A DNA stretch of 64,000 nt, from positions 196,148 to 260,147 of the forward strand of contig NZ_LT629849.1 in the NCBI RefSeq assembly GCF_900106845.1. Reading direction: 5' to 3'. A model generated the notes under the pieces. That model worked only from the letters and a program-made list of their open reading frames with translations, searched no databases and had not been told where the DNA came from. Both the position numbers and the translations under genes were made by a program. Below, one piece after another: positions 1 through 8,691 of the stretch. Positions within the stretch are counted from its first letter, which is position 1; each line of letters opens with the position of its first letter. The DNA comes from Romboutsia timonensis. Its GTDB lineage: Bacteria; Bacillota; Clostridia; Peptostreptococcales; Peptostreptococcaceae.

Positions 1-2
1 TA

Positions 3-2054
3 AGTTTAAAAGGCAGATTTGATATATTGGCCGGATTTGGAATACTAGGAATAGTATTAATGATAATAATCCCACTTCCGCCATTTTTACTAGATGTATT
101 GTTATCAGTAAACATAGCATTATCAATTCTTATATTACTACTTACTCTTTTTTCAACTAATGTATTACAGCTATCTATGTTTCCAACAATATTGCTTGTT
201 ACAACATTATTTAGATTAGGTCTAAATATTTCATCAACAAGGCTTATATTAGGACAAGGTTATGCAGGAAATGTTATAGAGGCATTTGGTAGCTTTGTTG
301 TTGGTGGGAATTACGTAGTAGGTGTAATTATATTTTTAATTATAATGATAGTACAGTTTGTTGTAATAACAAACGGTTCAGGAAGAGTATCAGAGGTATC
401 AGCGAGATTTACACTTGATGCTATGCCTGGTAAACAAATGAGTATAGATGCAGATTTAGGTGCAGGAATAATAGACGAAAAAACTGCAAGAAAAAAAAGA
501 GCAGAATTACAGCAAGAAGTAGACTTTTATGGTGCTATGGATGGTGCATCTAAGTTCGTAAAAGGAGATGCAATTGCAGGTATAATCATAACAATAATAA
601 ATGTATTAGGTGGAATTATTATTGGTGTAGTTATGATGGATATGAGTTTTGGTGAAGCTGTACAAAACTTTATAAGACTTACTATAGGGGATGGCCTTGT
701 TGGTCAAATATCAGCATTACTAATATCAGTATCTGCAGGTATTTTAGTTACAAAGTCTAGTAACGAGAAAAACTTTGGTAATCTTTTAGGACAACAGTTA
801 ACATCAGTACCTGTAACTATAGGTATGGCAGGAGCTGTTTTGTTAATCTTAGGGTTTCTTCCAGGACTTCCTAAATTATCATTCTTTACATTAGGTGCTG
901 GTGCATTAGCTACTTCATTTTTATTAAATAAAGAAGAAAAAGAAAAACAAAAACAAGAGGAATTACAATCTATACAAAGTGAAGCTGAAGATACTAAACC
1001 TAGTATAGAAATGGCAGAAGATGTGTCTAGCCTTATAAATGTTGAGCCGATAGAAGTTGAAATTGGATATGGTCTTATACCACTTGCAGATGAAAGTAAT
1101 GGAGGGGACTTATTACAAAGAATAGTTTCTATAAGAAGACAGTGTGCAATTGATATGGGGATACTAGTACAACCAATAAGAATTAGAGATAATCTTCAGT
1201 TAGAGCCAAATCAATACAGTATAAAAATAAAAGGAAATGTAGTAGCAACATATAGTCTTATGCCAACAATGTTATTATGTATGAATCCTATGGGAACAGA
1301 TATTAATATTGATGGAATAAGAGTTAAAGAACCTACATTTGGTCTTGATGCATTATGGATAAGTTCGGATAAGGCAGAAGAAGCAGAATTATATGGACTA
1401 ACTGTTGTAGACCCAACAACTATACTAGTTACCCATTTATTAGAAATAATAAAATCTAAGGCACATGAACTTATTGGTAGACAAGAGGTTAAATTAATTA
1501 TAGATTCGGCTAAAGAAAGATATAGTGCCGTTGTTGATGAGCTAATCCCAGATTTAATGACATTAGGAGAGGTTCAAAAAGTATTACAAAACTTATTAAG
1601 AGAAAATATTTCAATAAAAGATAGAGTTACAATTCTAGAAACGTTAGCTGATAATGCTAGAAATACAAAGGATATAGAACTTTTAACTGAGTATGTAAGA
1701 ATGGCTATGAGTAGAAGTATTTGTTCTAACTTAGTTGATGAAAATAACTCTATAACAGTAGCAACTTTATCTATGGAAGTAGAAAATATAATAAGCAATA
1801 GCTTACAAAGATCTATTAATGGTACATATCCAGCAATAGACCCAGATACAACAAACAAGATATTCTCTAGTATACAAAATACAGTAGAAAGCATTCATTT
1901 TAATAATAATAGAACTATACTTCTAGTTTCTCCAAAAATAAGAGCGCCTTTTAGAAAGTTAGTTGAAATGGTATTTCCTAATATAACAGTTTTATCATTA
2001 AATGAAATACCGAGTGATATTCAGATAAAGGCTCAAGGTACAGTAAATATATAG
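3..2054 (+). CDS. flhA: Flagellar type III export protein FlhA (5' end outside window)
   Basis: FlhA is the large inner-membrane protein of the flagellar type III export gate; its cytoplasmic domain docks chaperone-substrate complexes. The frame is open to the left edge, so the true start lies upstream and the TTG at 27 is probably internal. The first ~300 residues hold many hydrophobic segments. The FHIPEP signature is visible around residue 135 (RFTLDAMPGKQM followed by IDADLGAG). A charged linker rich in K/E/Q follows near residue 310, then the soluble C-terminal domain. The stop lies 15 nt before the next start, so it is co-transcribed with the sigma factor gene. Family assignment is secure; only the N-terminus is missing. 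Confidence 0.96.
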   Translation, partial: SLKGRFDILAGFGILGIVLMIIIPLPPFLLDVLLSVNIALSILILLLTLFSTNVLQLSMFPTILLVTTLFRLGLNISSTRLILGQGYAGNVIEAFGSFVVGGNYVVGVIIFLIIMIVQFVVITNGSGRVSEVSARFTLDAMPGKQMSIDADLGAGIIDEKTARKKRAELQQEVDFYGAMDGASKFVKGDAIAGIIITIINVLGGIIIGVVMMDMSFGEAVQNFIRLTIGDGLVGQISALLISVSAGILVTKSSNEKNFGNLLGQQLTSVPVTIGMAGAVLLILGFLPGLPKLSFFTLGAGALATSFLLNKEEKEKQKQEELQSIQSEAEDTKPSIEMAEDVSSLINVEPIEVEIGYGLIPLADESNGGDLLQRIVSIRRQCAIDMGILVQPIRIRDNLQLEPNQYSIKIKGNVVATYSLMPTMLLCMNPMGTDINIDGIRVKEPTFGLDALWISSDKAEEAELYGLTVVDPTTILVTHLLEIIKSKAHELIGRQEVKLIIDSAKERYSAVVDELIPDLMTLGEVQKVLQNLLRENISIKDRVTILETLADNARNTKDIELLTEYVRMAMSRSICSNLVDENNSITVATLSMEVENIISNSLQRSINGTYPAIDPDTTNKIFSSIQNTVESIHFNNNRTILLVSPKIRAPFRKLVEMVFPNITVLSLNEIPSDIQIKAQGTVNI

Positions 2055-2069
2055 TAGGAGGTGTGTATT

Positions 2070-2783
2070 GTGACTACTCAAAGTCAAGAAGAATTCATAG
2101 TGAATAATATGAATATTGTTAAAAATATAGCATCTAAGTATTATACAGATAAAATAGGATTAGACTATGAAGATTTAGTTAGTTATGGCGTTATGGGACT
2201 TATAGATGCAAGAAAAAAGTTTGATGAAAGTAGAGGCGTAAAATTTTCAACTTATGCTTCAATCAGAGTATCTTCATTTATAATAGACGAAATAAGAAAA
2301 TACTCACCGGTATCAAGAACTTATATGAGCAAAATAAAGGAATACAATAAATGTGTAGATCAATTGCAACAAAAGCTTTTTAGAAAGCCAAGTGAAGATG
2401 AAATTGCACAATATATGGATATAACTAAAAAAGAAGTAATTAGTATTAGAAATAAAATGAAAACTTCAAGTAATATATCCATAGACCATACAGTTTCAGA
2501 AGGTGAAAAAGAATTTAGTATTATAGATACTATTGAAGATGAAGATATTCTTTGCCCAGAAGAAGCCTTTGAGCAAAAGGAGCTTCAAGATGTGTTAGCT
2601 AAAGCAATAGACATGTTAAAAGAAAAAGATCGATTAGTATTATCTCTTTATTATTATGAAGAGTTAACTTTAAAAGAAATTGGGGAAATACTTGGAGTAT
2701 CAGAATCAAGAGTTTCCCAATTAAATAATAGAGCTATTTCTAATTTAAGAGCTGCTATGAAAAAGTTAAAGTATATTGATTAA
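2070..2783 (+). CDS. fliA: RNA polymerase sigma factor for flagellar operons (sigma-28/FliA)
   Basis: This is a FliA/WhiG/SigD-type sigma factor, which directs polymerase to late flagellar and chemotaxis promoters. Region 2 is visible (DLVSYGVMGLIDA, then KFSTYASIRV) and a region 4 helix-turn-helix lies near the end (LKEIGEILGVSESRVSQL). I place the start at GTG 2070 because AGGAGGTG lies 7 nt before it; the in-frame GTG at 2061 overlaps that ribosome binding site. The product is 237 residues, normal for the family. It sits between flhA and rod/hook genes. Its probable targets in this window are the chemoreceptor gene and cheV, whose upstream regions carry TAAA-N-CCGTATA motifs. Confidence 0.95.
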   Translation: MTTQSQEEFIVNNMNIVKNIASKYYTDKIGLDYEDLVSYGVMGLIDARKKFDESRGVKFSTYASIRVSSFIIDEIRKYSPVSRTYMSKIKEYNKCVDQLQQKLFRKPSEDEIAQYMDITKKEVISIRNKMKTSSNISIDHTVSEGEKEFSIIDTIEDEDILCPEEAFEQKELQDVLAKAIDMLKEKDRLVLSLYYYEELTLKEIGEILGVSESRVSQLNNRAISNLRAAMKKLKYID

Positions 2784-2795
2784 GGAGGAATTAAC

Positions 2796-3569
2796 ATGCT
2801 TAGAAGTATGTATGCATCTGTGTCTTCAATGTTAACTTTACAAGCAAGGCAAGGTGTTATAACTAATAATTTAGCAAATATAAACACAACAGGATATAAA
2901 GGTCAAACTGTAGTAGCAAAAAGCTTTGATGAGATGTTACTACATAATAAAGATAGTTATGAAAATGGAGTTTCTAATGTAAAAGACTTAGGTTCTTTAA
3001 GTTTTGGAGTTAGAATAGATGATACTTTTACTAGCTATAATCAAGGAAGCTTAGTTTCAACTGATAACAATACAGATTTTGCAATAGTTGGGAGTGGATT
3101 TTTCCAAGTTTCTGATGATGCAAATAATACTTACTATACAAGAGATGGTTCATTTAAAGTAAACCCTCAAGGTTACTTAGTAACTAATTCTGGAGAATAT
3201 GTTATGGGTACAAATACCCAAACAGGAAATTCTGAAAGAATATATGTAGGTACAGACCTTATTAGCATATCACCTGATAATAGCGTAATGATAAATGGAG
3301 AAAATAAGTATAAATTCAATATAGTTGATTTTGAAAATTATGATAACCTAACTAAATATGGAAATAATCTGTATAAAGGAGAGGGAGGATTTAACTCTAA
3401 CAATTACAGTATAAAGCAAAAATATTTAGAAGGTTCAAATGTAGATTCTATAAATGAGATAGCTATGATGATGGAAACTGTCAATGAATTTGAAGCAAAT
3501 CAAAAGGTTATCCAAACTATAGACTCAATACTTGGGCAAATAGCAAGTGATATAGGTAGAGTAAAATAA
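2796..3569 (+). CDS. Flagellar rod/hook-basal body protein (FlgF/FlgG family)
   Basis: This is an axial component of the flagellar basal body, exported by the flagellar type III system. The N-terminal rod-protein signature is clear (ITNNLANINTTGYKGQ, residues about 22-37), and the C-terminus has the matching amphipathic segment (EFEANQKVIQTIDSILGQIA) that forms the D0 coiled coil. The length of 257 residues fits FlgF/FlgG. AAGGAGG precedes the ATG. It is followed 21 nt later by a second, related gene, the arrangement seen in C. difficile. Whether this copy acts as FlgF (proximal rod) or a second FlgG cannot be decided from sequence alone. Confidence 0.9.
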   Translation: MLRSMYASVSSMLTLQARQGVITNNLANINTTGYKGQTVVAKSFDEMLLHNKDSYENGVSNVKDLGSLSFGVRIDDTFTSYNQGSLVSTDNNTDFAIVGSGFFQVSDDANNTYYTRDGSFKVNPQGYLVTNSGEYVMGTNTQTGNSERIYVGTDLISISPDNSVMINGENKYKFNIVDFENYDNLTKYGNNLYKGEGGFNSNNYSIKQKYLEGSNVDSINEIAMMMETVNEFEANQKVIQTIDSILGQIASDIGRVK

Positions 3570-3590
3570 TATTAATAGGAGGAAATATCA

Positions 3591-4352
3591 ATGTATAACA
3601 TAATGAACAACAGTATAACTGGAATGTCTGCTAATCAAGGAAAAATTGATATTATTTCTAATAATATAGCAAACTCACAAACTGTAGGTTATAAAAAACT
3701 AGATTCAGGTTTTCTAGATTTATATACAGATACTTTATCTAGACAATCATATCCACATAATGGAGATAATTTAATAACTGGAACTGGAGTAAAATTATCA
3801 AGTGCGACTAGAAACTTAACTCAAGGTGCATTAAAGGAAACTGGTATAAATACAGAAATAGCAATAGATGGAGATGGATATTTTAGAGTAATATCAAATG
3901 ATGGAACATACAAGTACACTAGAAATGGAGAATTTAGTTTTGACTCAAATGGAAAGTTAGTTGACGATTCTGGAAATATCTTAGACATAACTTATAATCA
4001 AGGTATTAATGGTCAAGGTTTAAATTTATCAAATGGAGATCTTACAATAAGCAATAATGGACAAGTATTTCTAAATAAACAAAATGTGGGTAGTATAACT
4101 CTATATATGCCACAAGGTAATAATGATTTTACATCAGTTGGAGATAATTTATTTGCTCTTAATGATGGAGCTACACTTACAACGGTAGAAAATCCAAAAC
4201 TTCATCAAGGATATGTTGAAATGTCTAATGTAAGTATGCAAGCAGAAATGACTGATTTAATTATGGCACAAAGAGCATTTCAATTTAATAGTAGGGCAAT
4301 GCAGTCTACAAATGAGATGTGGGAAATGATAAATAACCTTAGAAGTAGATAA
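3591..4352 (+). CDS. flgG: Flagellar basal-body rod protein FlgG-like
   Basis: This is the second of two tandem rod/hook family genes. The N-terminus carries IISNNIANSQTVGYKK, and the middle has the conserved pattern DGDGYFRV then YTRNGEFSFDSNGKLVDDSG, typical of the FlgE/F/G D1 region. The C-terminus (MSNVSMQAEMTDLIMAQRAFQF then SRAMQSTNEM) is the FlgG-type axial helix. It is 253 residues long with a strong AGGAGG 6-7 nt upstream of ATG. It would form the distal rod and is exported without a cleaved signal peptide. Naming FlgG over FlgF rests on the C-terminal motif and on position just before fliM. Confidence 0.88.
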   Translation: MYNIMNNSITGMSANQGKIDIISNNIANSQTVGYKKLDSGFLDLYTDTLSRQSYPHNGDNLITGTGVKLSSATRNLTQGALKETGINTEIAIDGDGYFRVISNDGTYKYTRNGEFSFDSNGKLVDDSGNILDITYNQGINGQGLNLSNGDLTISNNGQVFLNKQNVGSITLYMPQGNNDFTSVGDNLFALNDGATLTTVENPKLHQGYVEMSNVSMQAEMTDLIMAQRAFQFNSRAMQSTNEMWEMINNLRSR

Positions 4353-4379
4353 TATCTTGAGAGGAGGTAGGTTTTAATT

Positions 4380-5267
4380 ATGGATGAAAATGTAAGAGTA
4401 TATGACTTTAAAAAGCCACAAAGATACTCAAGTGATAATATGAGATTCTTATCTGTAGTTTCAGAAGAATTCTGTAAAAATGTAAACTTATTCTTAGCTT
4501 ATGAACTAAAAAAGCAAAAAATACACTGTAAAATTGAAAAAGTTGAGCAAACAAACTATGATGAATTTATAAATTTAATTGATAAAGATTCAGTAATTGC
4601 AGAACATGCTATACAACCATTAGTACAAGATTTAATTTACCAAATTGATAAAACTATAGCCCTTACTTTAATTGATGTAGTTTTAGGTGGAGATGGACTT
4701 TTAGAAAATTATGATAGAAACCTTACTGAAATAGATAAGCAATTATTATTTCAAAGTGTTAATGACTTCTTAAAGAGAATGTATGTAGTTGAAAGTTGTA
4801 CACACAGAGAAGTATTAAGAGTTCATATAAATGCGGGAGCAAGTAAAAAATATCCTATAAGTGAATCTGTCTTAATTGCACATATGAAGGTTATGTATGA
4901 AGACAAGGAAATAGGTAAAATGAGATTTTGTGAACCATATAGCTGTATGGAACCAATACTTGATTTATTAGAAACTAAAAAATTATTTAGAAATAAGAAT
5001 CAAGAATATGATTTTGAATTTACAAATGCAATTTATAACAATGTGTGCGGAGCGAAGGTTGATTTAATTGCAAGATTAGGAAAATCAACTATAAAAGTAA
5101 ATGAACTCCTTGATTTAAAAGTAGGAGATATAATAACTTTAGATACAAAAGTAGATGGAGATATAGAGCTAGATGTTTCTGAAGCTAGATCGTTTAAATG
5201 TAGACCAGGATTAATAAAAAATAAAAATGGTGTAGTAATAACTGATAGTGTTAAGAAAGGAGTATAG
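4380..5267 (+). CDS. fliM: Flagellar motor switch protein FliM
   Basis: FliM is the C-ring protein that binds phospho-CheY and sets rotation direction. The 295-residue product has a central FliM/CheC-like fold (residues about 40-200) and a C-terminal SpoA (surface presentation of antigens) domain from about residue 215. The usual GGxGR motif region reads VVLGGDGL here. The N-terminal CheY-binding EIDALL-type peptide is not evident; the protein opens MDENVRVYDFKKPQRYS, closer to the divergent clostridial form. AGGAGGT lies 12 nt before ATG. It is 3 nt from fliN, so the two are translationally linked. Confidence 0.9.
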   Translation: MDENVRVYDFKKPQRYSSDNMRFLSVVSEEFCKNVNLFLAYELKKQKIHCKIEKVEQTNYDEFINLIDKDSVIAEHAIQPLVQDLIYQIDKTIALTLIDVVLGGDGLLENYDRNLTEIDKQLLFQSVNDFLKRMYVVESCTHREVLRVHINAGASKKYPISESVLIAHMKVMYEDKEIGKMRFCEPYSCMEPILDLLETKKLFRNKNQEYDFEFTNAIYNNVCGAKVDLIARLGKSTIKVNELLDLKVGDIITLDTKVDGDIELDVSEARSFKCRPGLIKNKNGVVITDSVKKGV

Positions 5268-5270
5268 ACA

Positions 5271-5534
5271 ATGAATAAAAATCTTGCTAGAGTATTAGAT
5301 ATAGAACTTAATGTAAGTGTTATTCTTGGTAGAACTAAGATGGCACTAAAAGACATATTTGAGCTAGGTAAAGGTTCATTAATAGAATTGGATACCTTTG
5401 AAAATCAAGAGGTTGAAATATATGTAAATGGAAGAAAAATCGGATATGGTCAAATAGTTGTAATAGACCAAAACTTCGGAGTTAGAATAACTAATATACT
5501 TGGTGAAGATGAATTAGTCAAAACATTAAGTTAA
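5271..5534 (+). CDS. fliN: Flagellar motor switch protein FliN
   Basis: FliN is the smallest C-ring subunit and multimerises at the base of the switch. The 87-residue protein is essentially one SpoA domain (VLDIELNVSVILGRTKM near the start, then LGKGSLIELD and VEIYVNGRKIGYGQIVV). It is short because it lacks the CheC-like phosphatase extension of Bacillus FliY. It begins 3 nt after fliM. CheY-P dephosphorylation in this organism is therefore more likely to rest with the separate CheC at 11.9 kb. Confidence 0.93.
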   Translation: MNKNLARVLDIELNVSVILGRTKMALKDIFELGKGSLIELDTFENQEVEIYVNGRKIGYGQIVVIDQNFGVRITNILGEDELVKTLS

Positions 5535-5562
5535 GGGTATCTATCATAGGAAGGACTGGTAA

Positions 5563-6645
5563 ATGAGTAAATTATTAAAAAGCAAGTACAATAATAGTGG
5601 GGATAGATGTGTAGATGCTTGCTTAAGCTATGGAGAATTAAGGTACTTAGACCATGAGGGGCAGCCCATTAATATTGAGGTTCCTGAAGATAAATATGAA
5701 GAAGCAATAATAGATTTTACTGAAAGAAAAAAAGAAGGATTGGTAAGTAGCAGTATAGATCCAATTAAGGTATTAAAAAAAGGAAGCTTCACATATAATC
5801 AAGTAAAAAATATAGCAAATTTGAATAAGATAAAAGGGTTAAGAGTTTTTGAAATAGACGGAAGTATAGAACTTGAACATACTTTAGGTGTATCAGGAAG
5901 TATAGAGTATGCTTTAGCTATATGGAATGGTGATAGCAAAGAAGTAGCATTAGAAAAAGCAATTATTAGAGCTATAAAAATACATGGTGTAAATTTTGTA
6001 AAGTCATTAAAGCTTGATGAAAAATATGAATCTATATATGACAAAGTAGCTAAATTAGGTAGTATAGCAGAAAATCAATTATATACTATAAAATATTGTA
6101 AAATCCAAGATGAGATATATAGTAATATTGTAGATATGAGAATTAACTTAAAAAGGGGTTCTGATATTGCAATAGGAAGTATTGGTTCTTTAATAGGTTT
6201 TATATTAGTACAATTATTTACTAATTTTGGAAAGTTATTAAATAATATATTTATTCATGTAGGGATTAGTATATTTATTATGATTTTATTTTATATTCTT
6301 TCAATAAAACTTGTAAAGGCGATAAGCTATAATTACATAAAAAATACCAATGGCTCTATAATTGATATGTTTAATGATGAACTTGAGTATTATAGTTATA
6401 ATAATCTTCTTACAGAAGATGAAAATAATATTATAGTTGAAAATATAACGAAGGGAGAAATTTCAAAGTTAATTGTTGAAATAAAGGGTAGTGTTAACAA
6501 AAAAATATCTATAAATAAAGTGATATCAAAAGAAACTGAATTTATTTTAGAATCTAGACGAAATATTTTTCTTCCAAATGATAATGAAATAAAGGAAATA
6601 ACTGAAAGTCTTATCAAAAAATATTTTAATAAAGTTAATGTATAA
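5563..6645 (+). CDS. Conserved membrane protein of unknown function, last gene of the flagellar operon
   Basis: I do not recognise a named family. The 360-residue protein has a soluble N-terminal half (residues 1-200) with an acidic, strand-rich look. Two closely spaced hydrophobic segments follow at about residues 203-220 and 228-250 (IGSLIGFILVQLF; HVGISIFIMILFYILS). A charged cytoplasmic-type tail of ~105 residues rich in I, E, K and N closes it. It lies 28 nt after fliN and directly before a terminator, so it belongs to the flagellar transcript. C. difficile also has an uncharacterised gene after fliN, which supports a flagellar link, but its role is unknown. Confidence 0.7.
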   Translation: MSKLLKSKYNNSGDRCVDACLSYGELRYLDHEGQPINIEVPEDKYEEAIIDFTERKKEGLVSSSIDPIKVLKKGSFTYNQVKNIANLNKIKGLRVFEIDGSIELEHTLGVSGSIEYALAIWNGDSKEVALEKAIIRAIKIHGVNFVKSLKLDEKYESIYDKVAKLGSIAENQLYTIKYCKIQDEIYSNIVDMRINLKRGSDIAIGSIGSLIGFILVQLFTNFGKLLNNIFIHVGISIFIMILFYILSIKLVKAISYNYIKNTNGSIIDMFNDELEYYSYNNLLTEDENNIIVENITKGEISKLIVEIKGSVNKKISINKVISKETEFILESRRNIFLPNDNEIKEITESLIKKYFNKVNV

Positions 6646-6650
6646 AAAAA

Positions 6651-6690
6651 TTGCTCTGAACAATTTATATGTTCAGAGTAATTTTTTTAT
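6651..6690 (+). terminator. Rho-independent terminator of the flagellar operon
   Basis: The inverted repeat CTCTGAACA / TGTTCAGAG (9 bp, 7-nt loop) is followed by a T-rich run. It ends the flhA-to-membrane-protein transcript. Confidence 0.85.
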
Positions 6691-6736
6691 TATATAAAAT
6701 GAATAAGGTAAAAAATAAAAAATTTGTCGAAAAATG

Positions 6737-6764
6737 TAAAGTTATATTAATACTTATCCGTATA
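6737..6764 (+). promoter_or_regulatory. Sigma-28-like promoter of the chemoreceptor gene
   Basis: TAAAGTTA at 6737-6744 and TCCGTATA at 6757-6764 are separated by 12 nt. This resembles the sigma-28 consensus TAAAGTTT-N11-GCCGATAA, with one extra spacer base and GATAA replaced by GTATA. The cheV promoter shows the same -10 variant, which strengthens both calls. Confidence 0.55.
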
Positions 6765-6819
6765 AATAAAATGTAAATTATAGGATAGATTAGATTCATT
6801 AGAGTCGGGAGGAAAAAGA

Positions 6820-8574
6820 ATGAATTCATTTAAAAATTTAAAAATAGGAAAAAAGCTTATATTATCTTTTTTAACTATATTAATTTTAACGAGTAGTTTA
6901 AGTATATATATATTAGGAAAGTTATCATATACAGCTAATTTAACAGATTATATGTATGATGGACCATATAAATTAGTTAATGAGTCTTTAGGGATTCGTA
7001 TGGAAATTATCAATATATCAAGATGTTTAAATAGTGGTTTTGTTGATAACAACCATACTGGAGAAAATAAAACTATAGCAGAGTCATTTAATAAAATAGA
7101 AGAAAATATAAAATCAATAAGTGCAAATGAATTAATAGCATCATCTATAGGTGATCATTTAAAAAATCTTGAAAATGCAATAGAAAACTATAAAAGTGCA
7201 TATGAAAATTTATATGCAAGAACACAAGTAGAAGGATTTACTAATAATGTTAATGATATAGATGCATCAGTTATTTCAACATATTCAAATACATACAACA
7301 AAGTAATAGAAGAGGCATCAATATTAAATGAAAATGCCAATAAAATTATGGAAGAGTTTTTAACAGATGCAGATAAAACAGCTAAGCAATCTACAATAAT
7401 AAGTATAGCATTATTAATAGTAGCTATATTAGGAGTATCATACATAAGTATATACATAACAAAAACTTTAAGAGACCCATTAGTTGAAATTGAAGATGCG
7501 GCTAACAAAATGGCTGAAGGAGACTTTGATGTTTCTATATCTTATGAATCTAAAGATGAGTTAGGAACTTTAGCTGATAGTATGCGTAGAATGGCTAATA
7601 ATACAAATGAAGTTATAAATGATACAGTAAATGTATTAGGTGAAGTAGCAGCAGGAAACTTTAATGTATCTACAAATGTTGAGTTTATAGGCGTATTTAA
7701 AGAAATAGAAGACTCTATAGAAAAAATAACTAATGATTTAAGTGAAACAATGTCACAAATAAGTTCAGCATCAGAAGAAGTTGGAGCGGCATCAGATCAA
7801 GTATCAAGTGGAGCTCAAATGTTAGCTCAAGGAGCAACAGAACAAGCAAGTGCTGTTCAAGAATTATCTGCAACTTTAACTGAGATATCAGAAAAAATAA
7901 AGAATACAGCAGAAAATGCTCAACATGCTAACAGCTTAACAATAAGCGCAGGGCATGAAGTTCAAAATGGTAATGAACAAATGAAAGAAATGGTTAAAGC
8001 AATGGACGAAATTTCATTTACTTCAAATGAAATAGGAAGAATAATAAAAACAATAGATGACATAGCATTCCAAACTAATATATTAGCACTTAATGCTGCA
8101 GTTGAAGCTGCTAGAGCTGGAAGTGCTGGTAAAGGATTTGCTGTTGTTGCTGATGAAGTTAGAAATCTTGCAGCTAAATCTGCTGAAGCTGCTAAAAATA
8201 CAGCAGTACTTATTGAAAATTCAATAGCAGCAGTAGAAAATGGAACTAAAATAGTTAATAATACGGCTGAATCTCTTGGAAATATAATTGAAATAACAAA
8301 CCAAACTATGAATTCAGTTGAAATGATAGCAAAAGCATCTGATGAACAAGCCGAAGCAATAGCTCAAGTAACTTTAGGAGTAGAACAGATTTCAGCTGTA
8401 GTTCAAAATAACTCTGCAACATCAGAAGAAAGTGCAGCTGCTAGTGAAGAGTTAAGTGGACAAGCACAAATGTTAAAATCTCTTATTGAAGGATTTAACG
8501 TAAAAGGTGGAAACCAATCTCAAAGAAGCATGGATTTTATGAATAATGATGCAAGTTATTTTGATATGTATTAA
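6820..8574 (+). CDS. Methyl-accepting chemotaxis protein
   Basis: This is a classic transmembrane chemoreceptor of 584 residues. TM1 lies at about 13-33 ([20 protein letters not shown]). An extracellular four-helix-bundle-type sensor covers about 35-190, TM2 is at about 191-213, and HAMP runs 213-265. The signalling hairpin tip is near residue 413 ([20 protein letters not shown], then [15 protein letters not shown]). Glutamate/glutamine-rich methylation helices flank the tip, the substrates of CheR and CheB encoded downstream. There is no C-terminal CheR-tethering pentapeptide. GGGAGG precedes ATG. The ligand cannot be inferred. It has its own promoter and terminator, so it is monocistronic. 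Confidence 0.95.
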   Translation: MNSFKNLKIGKKLILSFLTILILTSSLSIYILGKLSYTANLTDYMYDGPYKLVNESLGIRMEIINISRCLNSGFVDNNHTGENKTIAESFNKIEENIKSISANELIASSIGDHLKNLENAIENYKSAYENLYARTQVEGFTNNVNDIDASVISTYSNTYNKVIEEASILNENANKIMEEFLTDADKTAKQSTIISIALLIVAILGVSYISIYITKTLRDPLVEIEDAANKMAEGDFDVSISYESKDELGTLADSMRRMANNTNEVINDTVNVLGEVAAGNFNVSTNVEFIGVFKEIEDSIEKITNDLSETMSQISSASEEVGAASDQVSSGAQMLAQGATEQASAVQELSATLTEISEKIKNTAENAQHANSLTISAGHEVQNGNEQMKEMVKAMDEISFTSNEIGRIIKTIDDIAFQTNILALNAAVEAARAGSAGKGFAVVADEVRNLAAKSAEAAKNTAVLIENSIAAVENGTKIVNNTAESLGNIIEITNQTMNSVEMIAKASDEQAEAIAQVTLGVEQISAVVQNNSATSEESAAASEELSGQAQMLKSLIEGFNVKGGNQSQRSMDFMNNDASYFDMY

Positions 8575-8615
8575 GAATAATATAATACAGTAAAGTCATA
8601 TTAATGTTTATTTGT

Positions 8616-8645
8616 AAAAAGGAGGCTTTTATGCTTCCTTTTTAT
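8616..8645 (+). terminator. Terminator after the chemoreceptor gene
   Basis: AAAAAGGAGGC and GCTTCCTTTTT form an 11-bp near-perfect stem around a TTTTAT loop. The T-tract is the right arm itself. Confidence 0.8.
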
Positions 8646-8691
8646 ATAATAGACAACTAATATATTTGTTTAACAATAAAGGAGATAAAAA

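Noticed and set aside
27..29. TTG 27 as the true start of flhA
   Set aside because: The frame remains open to the left edge, FlhA normally has a short polar N-terminus before this point, and no ribosome binding site precedes it.
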